Origin: Septoria linicola
Lineage: Eukaryota; Ascomycota; Dothideomycetes; Mycosphaerellales; Mycosphaerellaceae
Direction: 5' to 3'
DNA length: 64,000 nt
Assembly: GCA_024114885.1 (NCBI GenBank)
Contig: CP099418.1
Location: forward strand, 3,596,001 to 3,660,000
Shown: in pieces, positions 54,258 through 64,000 of the stretch
How positions within the stretch are numbered: position 1 is the stretch's first letter
How the letters are laid out: the number at the start of each line of letters is the position of its first letter
Notes under the pieces: generated by a model
The model's database searches: none
Seen by the model: only the letters and a program-made list of their open reading frames with translations
Told to the model about the DNA's origin: nothing
Made by a program: the position numbers and the translations under genes

Positions 54258-54736
54258 ATTGTCGTTGTTCGGTCGTTGGGCGATGAAGTTGTCGACTGAT
54301 GGGCGAAGTGCGAAGTCCAAGGGTTTCCGAAATGGAAGTGGTCGAGCCAAGCTTTTTTTTAATGCCTTACTGCCTTAGAGCCAGCCCGAAGATCGATGAG
54401 TTCTGCTGGGAGACTGTGCCGCCGTGCGAGTATTGGCGGTAAATCGGACTTGCATGGAGGTTGGGGGACGATACAGAGCGTGATCACGCACTACGGTAGG
54501 ATGCTTGATCGACAACAAAACGATTCAATTGCCACCCTGTCTAACTCAAGTACGCTTCACATCATACAAAGACAGCAATGAATCTCAAGGCCGAGATGAA
54601 AGCCCTTCCCGTCTGTCCAACGCACCCAGTCCGCTTCCCGCTATGCAATACAATTCCCACTATCAACAGAACTCCTCCATGCATTCCTTGTCGATTTCAT
54701 CAATCATGATGCCGCCTGTACAGTCGTCAAACTGCA
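54258..54736. other. Intergenic region
   Basis: About 480 bases holding the Rps15 promoter and the Spt2 3' flank (both minus strand). A run of eight T at about 54353-54360 is the only notable item; T-rich tracts are common in fungal ribosomal protein promoters. Confidence 0.35.
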
Positions 54737-55864
54737 TTAAAACCGCTTGCGAGCAGCAGCGCTCTTGCTAAGAGCCTCGAGTTTCTTCTTTCGCTCTAGC
54801 TTCTCACGCCTGTGGCGCTCTTCCTCCTCCAAAGCCTCCTGGTCCTCCTTTCGCGCGGCTCGTAGAGCCATTTCCTCCTCACGAGCCATGTCGTCAAAGC
54901 CAGCATCCATGTCATCGGACTCGTCTGACCCATAGCCTTCTCCTTCTTCGTCATCTTCTTCCGCATCGTCGAGATCAGACCAACTGGCATATCCGCCATA
55001 TTTGTCCTGTCCCATACCCTTTTTCGCGGGTGGCCTTGCCGGAGGTGCTCCTGGTTCTGACTTCTTCATGGTGCCCTTGTAGGCTATCTGAGGCTGCACT
55101 GGCGTCTTCTTCATTGTACCTTTGTACCCGGGCTCAGATGGCTTCTTCTGCAGGGCGGCCTTGCCATCTGCTGGCGTCCCACTTCGACTTCTGTTGCCTA
55201 CCGCAGTTTTCCCATTTTTGAGACCAGACTTTTGCTTTGCTTCCTCCCCTAGCTTCATCCGCTCCTTCTTCGTCAGCTTTTCCACCGGTTTATGCTTGAT
55301 CGTGCTTGCTCCGGCAGCTTTTACAGCTTCCTGTGCAGCCTTCGCCTTCTCCATCAGCGAGGCAAACCCACGCTTGGGCTTTGGCGCAGACCCGCTGGCC
55401 ACGGCTGGTATTGGAGCAGCAGCGGCCGCATTGGATGCTGGTTTTGCTGATGACAGAGATGGCTTTGTGGAAATGCCGGCTGAGACTGGCCTCGAGGTCC
55501 CACGATAAGGCGCATTCGTGCCGGGCGAAGCAATGGCAGGTTTGGCGGACACGCTAGATATGGACGGCCTCACGGGCACTTTGACTTCTGTTCGCACGAT
55601 TTTGGCAGGAGGAGCTGTTATCTGCTCATCTGGCTTTCGCTTCACTCCAGCTGCGACATTGTTCGTGGTCGGTCGCGAAACACTTGAGCTCGTTGTGGTC
55701 GGCGGCCCATCACCCTGTGGCGCTCGTGGTTGACCAGTAGTCTTCTGCACAGGAGCTTGATTCTGCTTTGGCCCTCCGATGGATCCTAAGAGAGAAGTGA
55801 AGGACTGCCAGGTGTCAGATGGATGTTGTTACATGGAGCAAGAATAGTGCCTGCTTACCGTCAT
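54737..55864 (-). CDS. SPT2: SPT2 chromatin protein
   Basis: Two exons fit: a 6-nt first exon (55864-55859, Met-Thr) and 55804-54737, giving 357 residues. The 54-nt intron begins GTAAGC and ends TGGCAG. Splicing yields MTSFTSLLGSIGGPKQNQ, which matches the usual start of fungal Spt2 (a short helix then S-I-G-G). The middle is basic and Ala/Ser/Pro/Lys-rich. The C-terminal SPT2 domain is clear: GQDKYGGYASWSDLDDAEED, an acidic run, then the helical EEEERHRREKLERKKKLEAL. Spt2 binds H3-H4 tetramers and keeps chromatin intact behind elongating RNA polymerase II. The gene is head to head with ribosomal P2. Confidence 0.9.
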
Positions 55865-56324
55865 GGCGGGCAGTTCAGAAATCTAAGAGGTTGTTCTCAC
55901 AATCCAGGACCAGCCAAGCATCCAAGCAGCCACATGTGCATATTTCGGCCGTGCGATGTGGTGGAGGAATGAGGTTGTAGCAGATGTCGGCGACTGATGA
56001 TATGGCTGGCTAGCTTGGAGTGTTCTGGCTGGCAGAAGCGGCGTTGTTGATTGTGCACGTGAGACGTGAGGCGCTGTGACTGTGACGGAAAGAGCCCGCC
56101 GCGAATCTTGGCGCCTTCTCCAGCAGGAAGCGCACCTGAAATTCCTACCGCCGATTCCTACTAGCGACACCGACACCAACTCGAGCTATTAAGGATCAGT
56201 CTGCACCACCGTGCTTAAATCGATTGATTCTCTAGTTCTTCTACCACAACACCCAAACGTACGCGCAATTCCACTGCTGCACACTGGCAGACAACATACT
56301 AATGACCCCACAGACATTTTCAAG
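55865..56324. promoter_or_regulatory. Divergent promoter between SPT2 and ribosomal P2
   Basis: 460 bases separate the two divergent start codons. I see no perfect TATA box. The P2 5' UTR probably lies in 56210-56324, which is rich in CA-type stretches. Confidence 0.4.
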
Positions 56325-56730
56325 ATGAAGCACCTGGCAGCATACCTCCTCCTCGGCCTGGCTGGCAACGAGTCTCCTTCCGCCGCCGACATCAAGAGCG
56401 TCCTCGAGGCTGTTGGCATCGAGGCTGACGATGAGCGCCTCAGCAAGCTCCTCTCTGAGCTCGAGGGCAAGGACATCAACCAGGTGGGTTGACACAAAAA
56501 GCGGCGCAATGCGCTGGACATTTGACACAACATCTAACTAACACTGTGCGCAGCTGATCGCTGAGGGTTCGCAAAAGCTCGCCTCCGTCCCATCTGGCGG
56601 TGCCGCCGCTGGTGGTGCTCCAGCTGCTGCTTCCGCTGGTGGTGCCGCTGCTGAGGCTGCACCAGAGGCTGCTAAGGAGGAGGAGAAGGAGGAGTCTGAC
56701 GACGACATGGGCTTCGGTCTCTTCGACTAA
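56325..56730 (+). CDS. RPP2: 60S acidic ribosomal protein P2
   Basis: Two exons, 56325-56483 and 56554-56730, give 111 residues; the 70-nt intron begins GTGGGT and ends GCGCAG, with CTAAC branch-like sequences upstream. The N-terminal dimerisation domain (MKHLAAYLLLGLAGNESPS, SVLEAVGIEADDERLSKLL) identifies P2 rather than P1. An Ala/Gly hinge and the invariant acidic tail EESDDDMGFGLFD follow. P1/P2 dimers form the flexible ribosomal stalk that recruits elongation factors. Confidence 0.96.
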
Positions 56731-57272
56731 GCGGCTCGCTCACTCATCCCGACAAGTAAAAGCCCAACGTACGATGGAAATCATCTGGCAGACATCTTGG
56801 TCAATTCCCGGCTTCGAGGGCACGCACTGCGGCCACACTCAGGTACCATACCATAGCCTGCTGCTTTAAGCAAAATGCATTGCTTCGCTGGGTCCACTCA
56901 TCTCTCCCTCTGTGTTCACTTATCCATGCTCGCGTCAACTACACACCATCTCTCCTCTTCCCCGCGTGCCCAATCCATGCAGATGTGACTACGAAGTGAA
57001 CAATTTCCTGCATAATGAGATCTTTCAAATCGTTCACACGTGCTGCTCTGTGCAGCTAGCTTTTCTGGGTATCTCGTAATCTATGCAGACAGTGACGCGC
57101 TTCTCCATGCGTTCCCCTATGCCAGTACGCCGCGCTGCAAACCATGTCAAAGCCTCAATCCACTCCACGCCAAAGGCGATGCTCAAAACTGCTTTTGCGC
57201 CACTGCGCGCCTCGTCGCAGTAGGCGATACAACAAAGAGTATCAATCATTGTAACAAAGGTCTGTGTACGAG
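56731..57272. other. Intergenic region between convergent genes
   Basis: About 540 bases of 3' flank between P2 and Rpb7. Nothing recognised. Confidence 0.3.
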
Positions 57273-57871
57273 TCAGTCGATATCTTCGTACGTTCTGTCA
57301 CAGAGGTCTTCGTACCCAAGGTAGTCCTCGCGTATGCTGCCAATGGCATACATGCTTCCCATCTCTCCACGAATACCCTTGATGCGTAACCGCACTTGAA
57401 TACCTCGCTCGATGGTCTGATCTGAGTTGTCCGTGAAAGACGGTGTCGAGCCCTCAACTGTGTACTTGAGTGCTGGAGGAATCATCTGTAGACTCGATTA
57501 GAGACTGCTCGACTGACCCCTTTTGCGCTGAGTACTCATACCGCTTTGCTCACGAACACGCTCAAGGCTCCCACGTCTACGAAGAAGCCGTTGTTGACAA
57601 CGCTGGTCACCATCCCGTCAACCACCTCCCCGCGAAACGGCCTCCAGACGATGGCACGGTAGGAAAGCGTGTACTTGGCCATTCCCGTCCCTGGTTCCAG
57701 CACCGGCTCACTGATTTCATCGATCTCAATGATCTGAACAATCATCTCTGTGCCCTCCACCTTTCCCTCCATATCTTCAAATAGCCGTTCCTTGACTGCC
57801 TTTTCCGCAGCGCTGTCGAAGTACGATGGATGGAGCGTACATTCTCGAATCCGATGCGCCACGAAGAACAT
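57273..57871 (-). CDS. RPB7: RNA polymerase II subunit Rpb7
   Basis: Two exons, 57871-57542 and 57485-57273, give 180 residues; the 56-nt intron begins GTATGA and ends CTACAG. The N-terminal tip domain has the TLHPSYF signature of Rpb7. YRAIVWRPFRGEVVDGMV spans the junction to the S1/OB fold, and the C-terminus has FTDNSDQTIERGIQVRLRIKG and IREDYLGYEDL, both typical. The first 11 residues (MFFVAHRIREC) and the region after the tip differ from other ascomycete Rpb7 more than I expected. Rpb7 pairs with Rpb4 as the stalk of RNA polymerase II. Pol III Rpc25 and Pol I homologues fit less well. Confidence 0.85.
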
Positions 57872-58332
57872 CTTGTCGGTCGAGGTGAAGACGAGCGAGG
57901 AGCTCAGATGCGCGTCGTGCTGTGCGCCGCTGCCCCGCGAGTCCTTGCCGCGATCGAGGCCAAAGCAGATTGTCGCCTGCTGGAACGAGAACTTACGAGA
58001 AGACTGCACACTCAAGTGCGCCCTCACCAAAGAGCCGTAATACTCGGCAGTGCGCCTTATGCGGAACTTTTGGTCGAGTTGGATAACCGGATTCAGTAGT
58101 AATGGATGCGATTGATGCGCGCAAATGTCGAGCTTCAACAACGTGATGTGAGACGTGCCAAAGTCACAAGCTTGAGGTGCACGGACATTTTCCTATCACT
58201 TCACGCGACAGAAATGCATATCACACTCGATCCTTCCGACACAGTAGCATTTACAACCTTTCACATCTGGCTTTAATTGAACTATATCTACACCTCACAT
58301 GCTCCATAGCTTCGGTCCCTGACCATTTCCGC
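57872..58332. other. Intergenic region
   Basis: About 460 bases, promoter of Rpb7 and 3' flank of the rhodopsin-like gene. An open frame continues upstream of the Rpb7 ATG but has no start codon that suits the family. Confidence 0.3.
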
Positions 58333-59902
58333 TCAGCGCCGCGTACGGGACTCCAAAGGAAGAATGGGTGCTTGATCATGCTGTATCTGGACATCACATG
58401 CACGCATGATGACCATGTCATCGGAATTGTTGCTGCCAACGCTGCCAGTCTCAAAGGATGATGCCGCGGGCTCAGCACGAATGTCTGTGGTTGATTTGAG
58501 CTCTTCAGGTCTCAATCTCAAGCCGAGTTGCGAGTCTTGCATAAACATGGGGCCATGGCTGCGGCAATCTACCAGCGGCAGCTCACTTCTGTGAGCTTCA
58601 GCCACGCGAGACGATGCGATCTCAGTCTTCTCTCCCCGACCTGAGGATTTCGAGACATCGGACAATCCGTAACTGTCTTCGGCCTTGCCACGCAATTGTC
58701 CTACACCAAACCCAGTGTTGAAGCTCTCGGTAAATGTCTTTAGCGCTGACAGTGTGCTGAAAGAGAAATCAGTCAGTTGCTTATGATAGTAGCTTGCGCG
58801 ACGCTCACCTAGCTGCGATGGCGAACGCGAGCTCTATCTCAAGCCAGATTGTTGCAAGTGCACTGTCCAATCCAGCATCCGACTGCTGCCTTCTGAGCTG
58901 AAGCGTGTAGTGGTTTCGGGCAACAGAGAATCCAAGTATGCTAGTGGCAAGGTCAGTCTCGATGTAATACTGGCCAATCGAGTCAGACGACGTACGGCAG
59001 TCGAACCCAAAAAGCAGCGACAATCATCGCCTTCTTCGTGGATCGCATGTGTAAAGCCCAGACCAGGTGGACAGGAAGGCCCAGATGGAAGACCTCAGTC
59101 ACGCAATCAAGCACCGTTGCTACTTGCCAGCGGATGTCCTAGTCACCATAAGTCAGGGCTTCGGAGCGGTGTAGACGCACGTACCTGTGAAGAACAGCTG
59201 TCTGCATTGAGATGAAAGGCCCCTGAAATGGTGAACGCGGCTGTTAGTATGGAAGTGCAATACAGCTACGAGGTCTTACTTTACGAGCCAGACTGTTGTT
59301 GATGTGAGTGCATGGTTTGAAGTGAGTTTGATACTGACAGTAGTAGCCGGACGTGCTTGGGCACCCAGCAATAACGACAATTATCGAAACAAGTCCGATC
59401 ACTGCAACGACTCCATTACAGACATGGTAGAGTTTGATCTGGGTCGGAGCCTTCGTGATGCGAATCAGAAACGAGATCATGGCACATTTCGACAAGTAGA
59501 GCGCGATGAAGAACAGTACCAGACTGGCGACCGAGGCCTGGACTTCTTAGTAGCGGTCGCGAGTCTTTACACCTCAAAGCCTACCTCATGAAGCATTTGA
59601 AGATTATGCTCGTCGGCAATTCTGGACCAAGGCTTGCCCAGACCTGCGGCATAGCTTGCATAGCTTGCTCCGAGTTGGCCCAATGAGATGATCGTGGCCG
59701 CTCCAATGATGGCATCGTCTACTCCATAGGCATGCTTGCGGATCCAGAAACGGATAATCGCCACGCAAATGGTGAAGACCATGCACTAACGCCATCGTCA
59801 GTGACGATCTAGGAATGCCTAAGGAAGGATCCCAGCCGGAGCCGCACTTACCAGACTGATCGTGAAGCTCACTGCATTCTGGTAGCCTTCGCGTCGTGGC
59901 AT
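58333..59902 (-). CDS. Fungal rhodopsin-like (PTH11-type) seven-helix membrane protein
   Basis: Seven exons fit: 59902-59852, 59785-59585, 59537-59285, 59222-59185, 59138-58996, 58940-58809 and 58756-58333, giving 413 residues in phase. The second intron has a textbook CTACTAAG branch site. Hydrophobic segments include SFTISLCMVFTICVAIIRFW, AIIGAATIISLGQLGASY, SLVLFFIALYLSKCAMISF, VVAVIGLVSIIVVIAGC, a pre-TM5 DIRWQVATVLDCVTE and IELAFAIAAS. Other family marks are HLGLPVHLVWAL, the extracellular CQYQTHFKPC cysteine pair and SFLIRIT. These match the fungal integral membrane rhodopsin-like domain, found in large families of orphan receptors. The C-terminal 140 residues are cytosolic, Ser-rich. 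Ligand and partner are unknown. The start is the first Met before helix 1; a longer N-terminus is possible. Confidence 0.8.
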
Positions 59903-60843
59903 TGCTGGGCGGATGCTTCTTCGGGCCGGGCTGTTCTCGGATGGTGACAGAGTTGAATGAAAGGTGCGCTTCGAAGTCGTGCACATGGCAGACTTCTCAA
60001 AGACTAGCAGATGCAAACGCGTGCGGGTAAATGGCAACCAGTGGCACTGTGTGCAGCACGCAAAAGCTGTGTGACCACATGAGGCACTCATCCGTCTTCA
60101 GATTGTTGCAGCAAGCGGCAAGTACTGTACTGCTGGGGCTTGTCGCGCTATACATGCGTCACGCCGAGCCTCACTCACTTACCGCTGAGCAGCGCAAGTT
60201 GGCCAGCCCGTGAATTCCACTCTTCACAGATAATTTTGCAATCGCAGTTCCTGGAATTGGGATGTCTTTGAACTGACTCGCAAATACAGGTGCAGAGCGC
60301 GAATCGGGCTAATGCTGCAGTGATATTCTCCGACAGCATTAGGTGCAGCCTCGTGTCACGAGGACGGCCGAAAAGCCGTGTGGCGTGCAACGTCGCACAG
60401 TCCCAGAAACCGAATCCGCTCGATATTGCGACAGGGATATATCTGCAAGGGCAATAACTTATGCGTCTTGACCTGTCAAGCCAAGAAGACTGTGGCACTG
60501 GAACTCAGCAGACTCTGCACAATACCTGGCCAGGGCTATTGCACATCGGTCCAGGTCGCGGTAATTCGTGTTATGGGATCATGTAGCACAGCCGCTTCGA
60601 TGCTGGTGCAGATCGGACTCGGCAACAATCACAGAAGTGACAGTTGCGGCATCGTACTTCCGTCTCCTCTCCACCAGTGGAAGGTCTTTCTGGTTTTACA
60701 AAGCATGTGGTCAACGCACCTCTGTCAGTGGCCCCATTCGTGGTTTCATTCGAGGCACCCCTATAGCTCTACTTGTCCCAGTTCTTTCATGTCAGTTGTG
60801 CCAGCTTCTAAACTGCAACAAGCATCCTAGATCGAGCAGCATC
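59903..60843. promoter_or_regulatory. Divergent promoter between membrane protein and permease
   Basis: About 940 bases between two divergent membrane-protein genes. An AGATAA site (about 60227-60232) fits the HGATAR core bound by AreA-type nitrogen GATA factors and would suit a nitrogen-source permease, but a single 6-base match is weak evidence. Confidence 0.35.
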
Positions 60844-63064
60844 ATGATTCCCGACACGAAGCCAGAGGATGGCTACTCTATCGAGAGCGTCCATAAGGCC
60901 GAGACTGCTGCTGTTGAAAAGAAAGGTGGTACAGCAACCGATGGTCATGAAATGTCTAGGATGGGTGAGCCTTTCATCATGACTCGACTGTCAAGCGAGT
61001 GTTTCAATTGCTAATTATTTACGCAATGCAGGCAAAAAGCAAGAATTGAGGGTAAGTCGAGGCTCTCCCACGGTGGCTCGATGTCGACTAATTTGAGCAC
61101 AGAGAAACTTCAAGTTCGTTGGTGAGTTGACTGAGCAGTCTCGTCGTCGCAACAGTCTGATCTGGCCCGACATTAGGCATCGTTGGTTTCGTGACCATCC
61201 TTCAAGCAACATGGGAGAATGTGCTTCTCGCGAACTGGTTTGGTCTCTACAATGGTGGCACTGCCGGCGTGATCTGGTGCACGATCGCCGTGTGGCTGCT
61301 GATGCTTTGTATGATCGCCTCGTTAGCAGAAATGGCATCTATGGCTCCAACAGCTGGTGGACAGGTAAGTTTATCATGATGTCCCAACGGGAGTCCTAGG
61401 ACCGCCGCTGATGTTTGTCCAGTATCACTGGTAAGGAAAAGGAATCCAAGGCATCTCCCGTCCTGTGTCGCCCAGGACAATTACTGACATTGCATTGTCA
61501 AAGGGTGTCTGAATTCGCGCCGGAAGCATTACAGAAGCCGCTCAGCTACGTCGTTGGATGGTGCTGTTGTCTTGGCTGGATAGCTGGTGTTCCATCGTGC
61601 TGTGTACAGCTTGCCGGAATGGTCCAGACCATGGTACTTCTCATTCATCCCGACGCAAATGTGTCCCAACTGTGGCAAGCGACGCTTCTGCTCTATTGCT
61701 TCTTGTTTCTGGCTGTGGGATTCAACATATTCTGTGCACGCCAACTTCCTTTGGCAGAAGGCATACTATTGTTTGTGCACGTTCTGGGCTTCTTCGTAAG
61801 TGCTTTCCATCTGTGTGAGGTGAATTTGGCTGACACACGTACAGGTGTTTCTACTGATCTTCTGTAAGCTTGTCGAAAGGACCTGACGCCAACACATGAA
61901 GTTCCACTAACAGCATATGATAGGGATCATGGGCGAGCACGCTCCTGCAGAACGCGTGTTCCGAGAGTTTCATGACGGCGGTGGATGGGGCAACACTGGC
62001 CTATCTTGCCTTGTGGGCTTAGCGACACCCGTATGGTGCTTCATTGGACCAGACGCAGGAGCGCACATGTCCGAGGAACTGAAAGATGCATCCTTGCAAC
62101 TTCCAAGGGCCATGATGTGGGCGACTGTACTGAATGGCGTGCTTGGCATCACGATGCTGATCAGTTTCTGGTACGCAACCCAGGCTAATCGCAGTGAGCT
62201 CCAGCACACCGACTGACCAGATCAACAGTTTCTGCATTACCGACATAGAATATCTCGTCAACCTGGAATCCGACTTTCCGATCATTGATATTCTGCTCAG
62301 GACCACCGGCTCGAAAGCAGCGACTTGCATCCTTGGGGTCATGCTAGTGGTGCTGCTGTTCTTCTCAACAGTAACGACTACAGCCAGTGCTTCTAGGCAG
62401 GTCTGGGCATTCTCTCGAGATCAGGTCAGTCCACTGAATACATCGCTGATGATGTTATCAGCTAATAGTCCTAGGGCTTCCCATTCTCTAGCTGGATCCG
62501 CTTCGTGAACCCGAAGTGGGAGCTTCCTATCAATTCTATCCTAGTCGTTGGCTTGGTCTCCGCGATTGTGTAAGTGGCCAAACGATAAAAATATGGGAAG
62601 ATGTTCTGATCTCATACGCATAGATCCGCGATCAACTTCGGCTCGGGCACAGCCTTTAATGCTGTCGTTGGAGTGTCGAATGCTGCTCTGGGCTTCTCCT
62701 ACATCGTCTCGATTGGCTGCATTCGCCTGAAGCGTCTCCGAGGCGAGCCACTTCTACCAGCACGGTGGTCTCTGGGGCGCTATGGGGGTATCATCAACGA
62801 TATCTCGCTCGCGTTCCTGGCAGTCATCTTCGTATTCTCCTTCTTCCCGACTGATGTGATTCACGACAGCTCGCGATGGGCTGAGAGCTTCAATTGGGCT
62901 ATGGTACGTTACCCAGCTGCTCTTCTGCAATTTCTTGTGATGATTACTAACGATGGCTTTGGTAGGTAATCTTTGCCGCGACCTGTACGCTGGCATTTGT
63001 CTACTATGTCTGTGGAGGAAGTCGCAGATATATCTCGCCTGCTTCGCTCGTCAAGCAGGAATAA
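60844..63064 (+). CDS. APC-family amino acid/GABA permease
   Basis: Twelve exons fit: 60844-60964, 61032-61051, 61103-61121, 61177-61364, 61423-61430, 61504-61795, 61845-61863, 61924-62170, 62229-62424, 62475-62569, 62624-62903 and 62966-63064, giving 527 residues in phase. Four exons are under 21 nt, one only 8 nt. The order of motifs follows fungal GABA/choline permeases (Uga4, Hnm1): an N-terminal RNFKFVGIVGFVTILQATWE, the MAPTAGGQYHWVSEFAP loop after TM2, FWIMGEHAPAERVF, the GPDAGAHMSEELKDAS motif and TASASRQVWAFSRDQGFPF. About twelve hydrophobic segments are present. It should import GABA, amino acids or choline across the plasma membrane; substrate cannot be set from sequence. The conserved PTAGGQYHWVSEFAP depends on the 8-nt exon. 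Confidence 0.88.
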
Positions 63065-63518
63065 AAATCTGCTATGGTTAGGAAACATGACGGACTGCCG
63101 TACGTACGGATTGCCGTATGTTCCACATGTCAGAAGCTGTGCATACTGTACTGAAGGGGCGGGAACGTGACCATATCGATGTTGTACCTGGACAATAGAT
63201 GCAAACGCCTGGTCTCGAGACTTGGCGGTGGCTTGGTTCGCTCATTAATATGTTTCGCTCCTGTCAATTTCAATCGTCTTCCATCTCAACACCGACTGCA
63301 CAAATGTTTGCACTCCATCACAGAAACGGGTTTCGAATCTGACCAGAGTCACGAGGAACCTTAGTCATCCATCTCGCCTTGGTGCGTTCTTCTAATCCAT
63401 GCATGACCGGGGTATCGCAGTCGGTCCCATATTGCCAAATTTTCAAAGCCATGGCCTCCATAGACAGACCTGTCCTCGCTCTAGCAAGACAATATCAGCT
63501 TTGTGTACTTTCGACACG
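63065..63518. other. Intergenic region
   Basis: About 450 bases, 3' flank of the permease and promoter of the GH55 gene. No clear element. Confidence 0.3.
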
Positions 63519-64000
63519 ATGCGCTCGTTTATTGACCTGTCACTACTGTTCAGCATCCCGTTTCTGCTTTCGCAAGATTTCGCATCAGCCCACAACCACA
63601 AGCATGCTCATCCAAATGGAGAAGTCAGCGCAATACAGCGCAACTATACAGACAGAAACATCTCAGATCCAACGTGGATGCCAGCGGAAAAGCTGCTGAG
63701 CTCTAATGCATCACTGAACAAATGTTACGCAGCTGGACATGATGATCGGAATGGTTACTGGCTTGCCGACCTTGCAGCCAGAGATCAAGGAACTTCGCCA
63801 TTTCTCGTGAATGGCCAAGATTATCGAGTATTCAGAAATGTAAAGGACTATGGAGCGCTGGGCGACGGTCAAACAGACGACACAGATGCGTTCAATCGCG
63901 CGATAACAGAGTGCGTACAGATTGCGAAGACGCGGCGTGATAACTGCTAATCGGCACTCGCGATATCAGGCAAAGTCGACGAGGAGGCGGTCGCGGACGA
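63519..64000 (+). CDS. GH55-type exo-beta-1,3-glucanase, N-terminal part (cut by window end)
   Basis: The first exon starts at ATG 63519 and the gene runs off the window. Residues 1-24 form a secretion signal (MRSFIDLSLLFSIPFLLSQD). The mature start has His/Asn-rich sequence and N-glycosylation sites. YWLADLAARDQGTSPF and FRNVKDYGALGDGQTDDTDAFNRAI match the start of the first beta-helix of GH55 proteins (pectate-lyase-superfamily fold). A likely intron runs 63911-63969 (GTGCGT...ATCAG, branch CTGCTAATC), with the next exon beginning at 63970. Secreted enzymes of this family cut beta-1,3-glucan from fungal walls or host callose. Catalytic residues lie beyond the window. Confidence 0.82.

Noticed and set aside
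1..64000. tRNA genes, rRNA genes and transposases
   Set aside because: Looked for tRNA B-box-like sequence, transposase/reverse-transcriptase motifs and terminal repeats by eye and found none convincing; a tRNAscan or repeat search could still find weak cases.

Overview
The window is nuclear DNA from a filamentous ascomycete. Genes carry short GT-AG introns (mostly 44-96 nt), coding density is moderate, and many predicted proteins are typical of Pezizomycotina: a fungal rhodopsin-like (PTH11-type) membrane protein, a GABA-permease-type APC transporter, an Old Yellow Enzyme, a GH55 glucanase and a dapB-like dipeptidyl aminopeptidase. GC looks close to 50% with no obvious AT-rich, RIP-like blocks. 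A Dothideomycete is my best guess, but it is an inference. Exon models were built by eye from splice signals, reading phase and family conservation.

Layout. 1-0.43 kb: C-terminus of a probable regulator. 1.5-8.4 kb: a very large coiled-coil protein with three SSRWA-type repeats. 8.9-15.2 kb: mitochondrial glycine carrier (Hem25/SLC25A38 type), an AIF/AMID-like FAD oxidoreductase, a DEDDy 3'-5' exonuclease-domain protein, a small unknown protein and the AP-3 sigma subunit. 16.0-17.7 kb: an unrecognised six-exon gene. 17.9-21.0 kb: two adjacent tandem-repeat arrays (about 162 bp and about 180 bp units), followed by one hypothetical gene and a gene-poor stretch to about 25 kb. 25-38.5 kb: a small unknown gene, an OYE, an SMP/C2 lipid-transfer protein, Cwf19, GPN1 and a C2H2 transcription factor. 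38.5-41.9 kb: nothing I can assign. 41.9-58 kb: a housekeeping block (GST, eIF3h, a methyltransferase, ribulose-5-phosphate epimerase, dipeptidyl aminopeptidase, uS19/Rps15, Spt2, ribosomal P2, Rpb7). 58.3-64 kb: a rhodopsin-like membrane protein, a 12-exon amino-acid/GABA permease and the 5' end of a GH55 beta-1,3-glucanase.

The genes do not form a pathway cluster. Several are basic information-processing genes (Cwf19, GPN1, eIF3h, Rps15, P2, Rpb7, Spt2), some arranged head to head over short shared promoters. I found no tRNA, rRNA, CRISPR array, secondary-metabolite backbone enzyme or clear transposon. The most unusual structures are a perfect 24-bp inverted repeat in the Cwf19/GPN1 promoter, the double tandem array with a 26-bp palindrome between its parts, an 8-nt microexon in the permease, and a possible 27-nt intron at the end of the giant coiled-coil gene.
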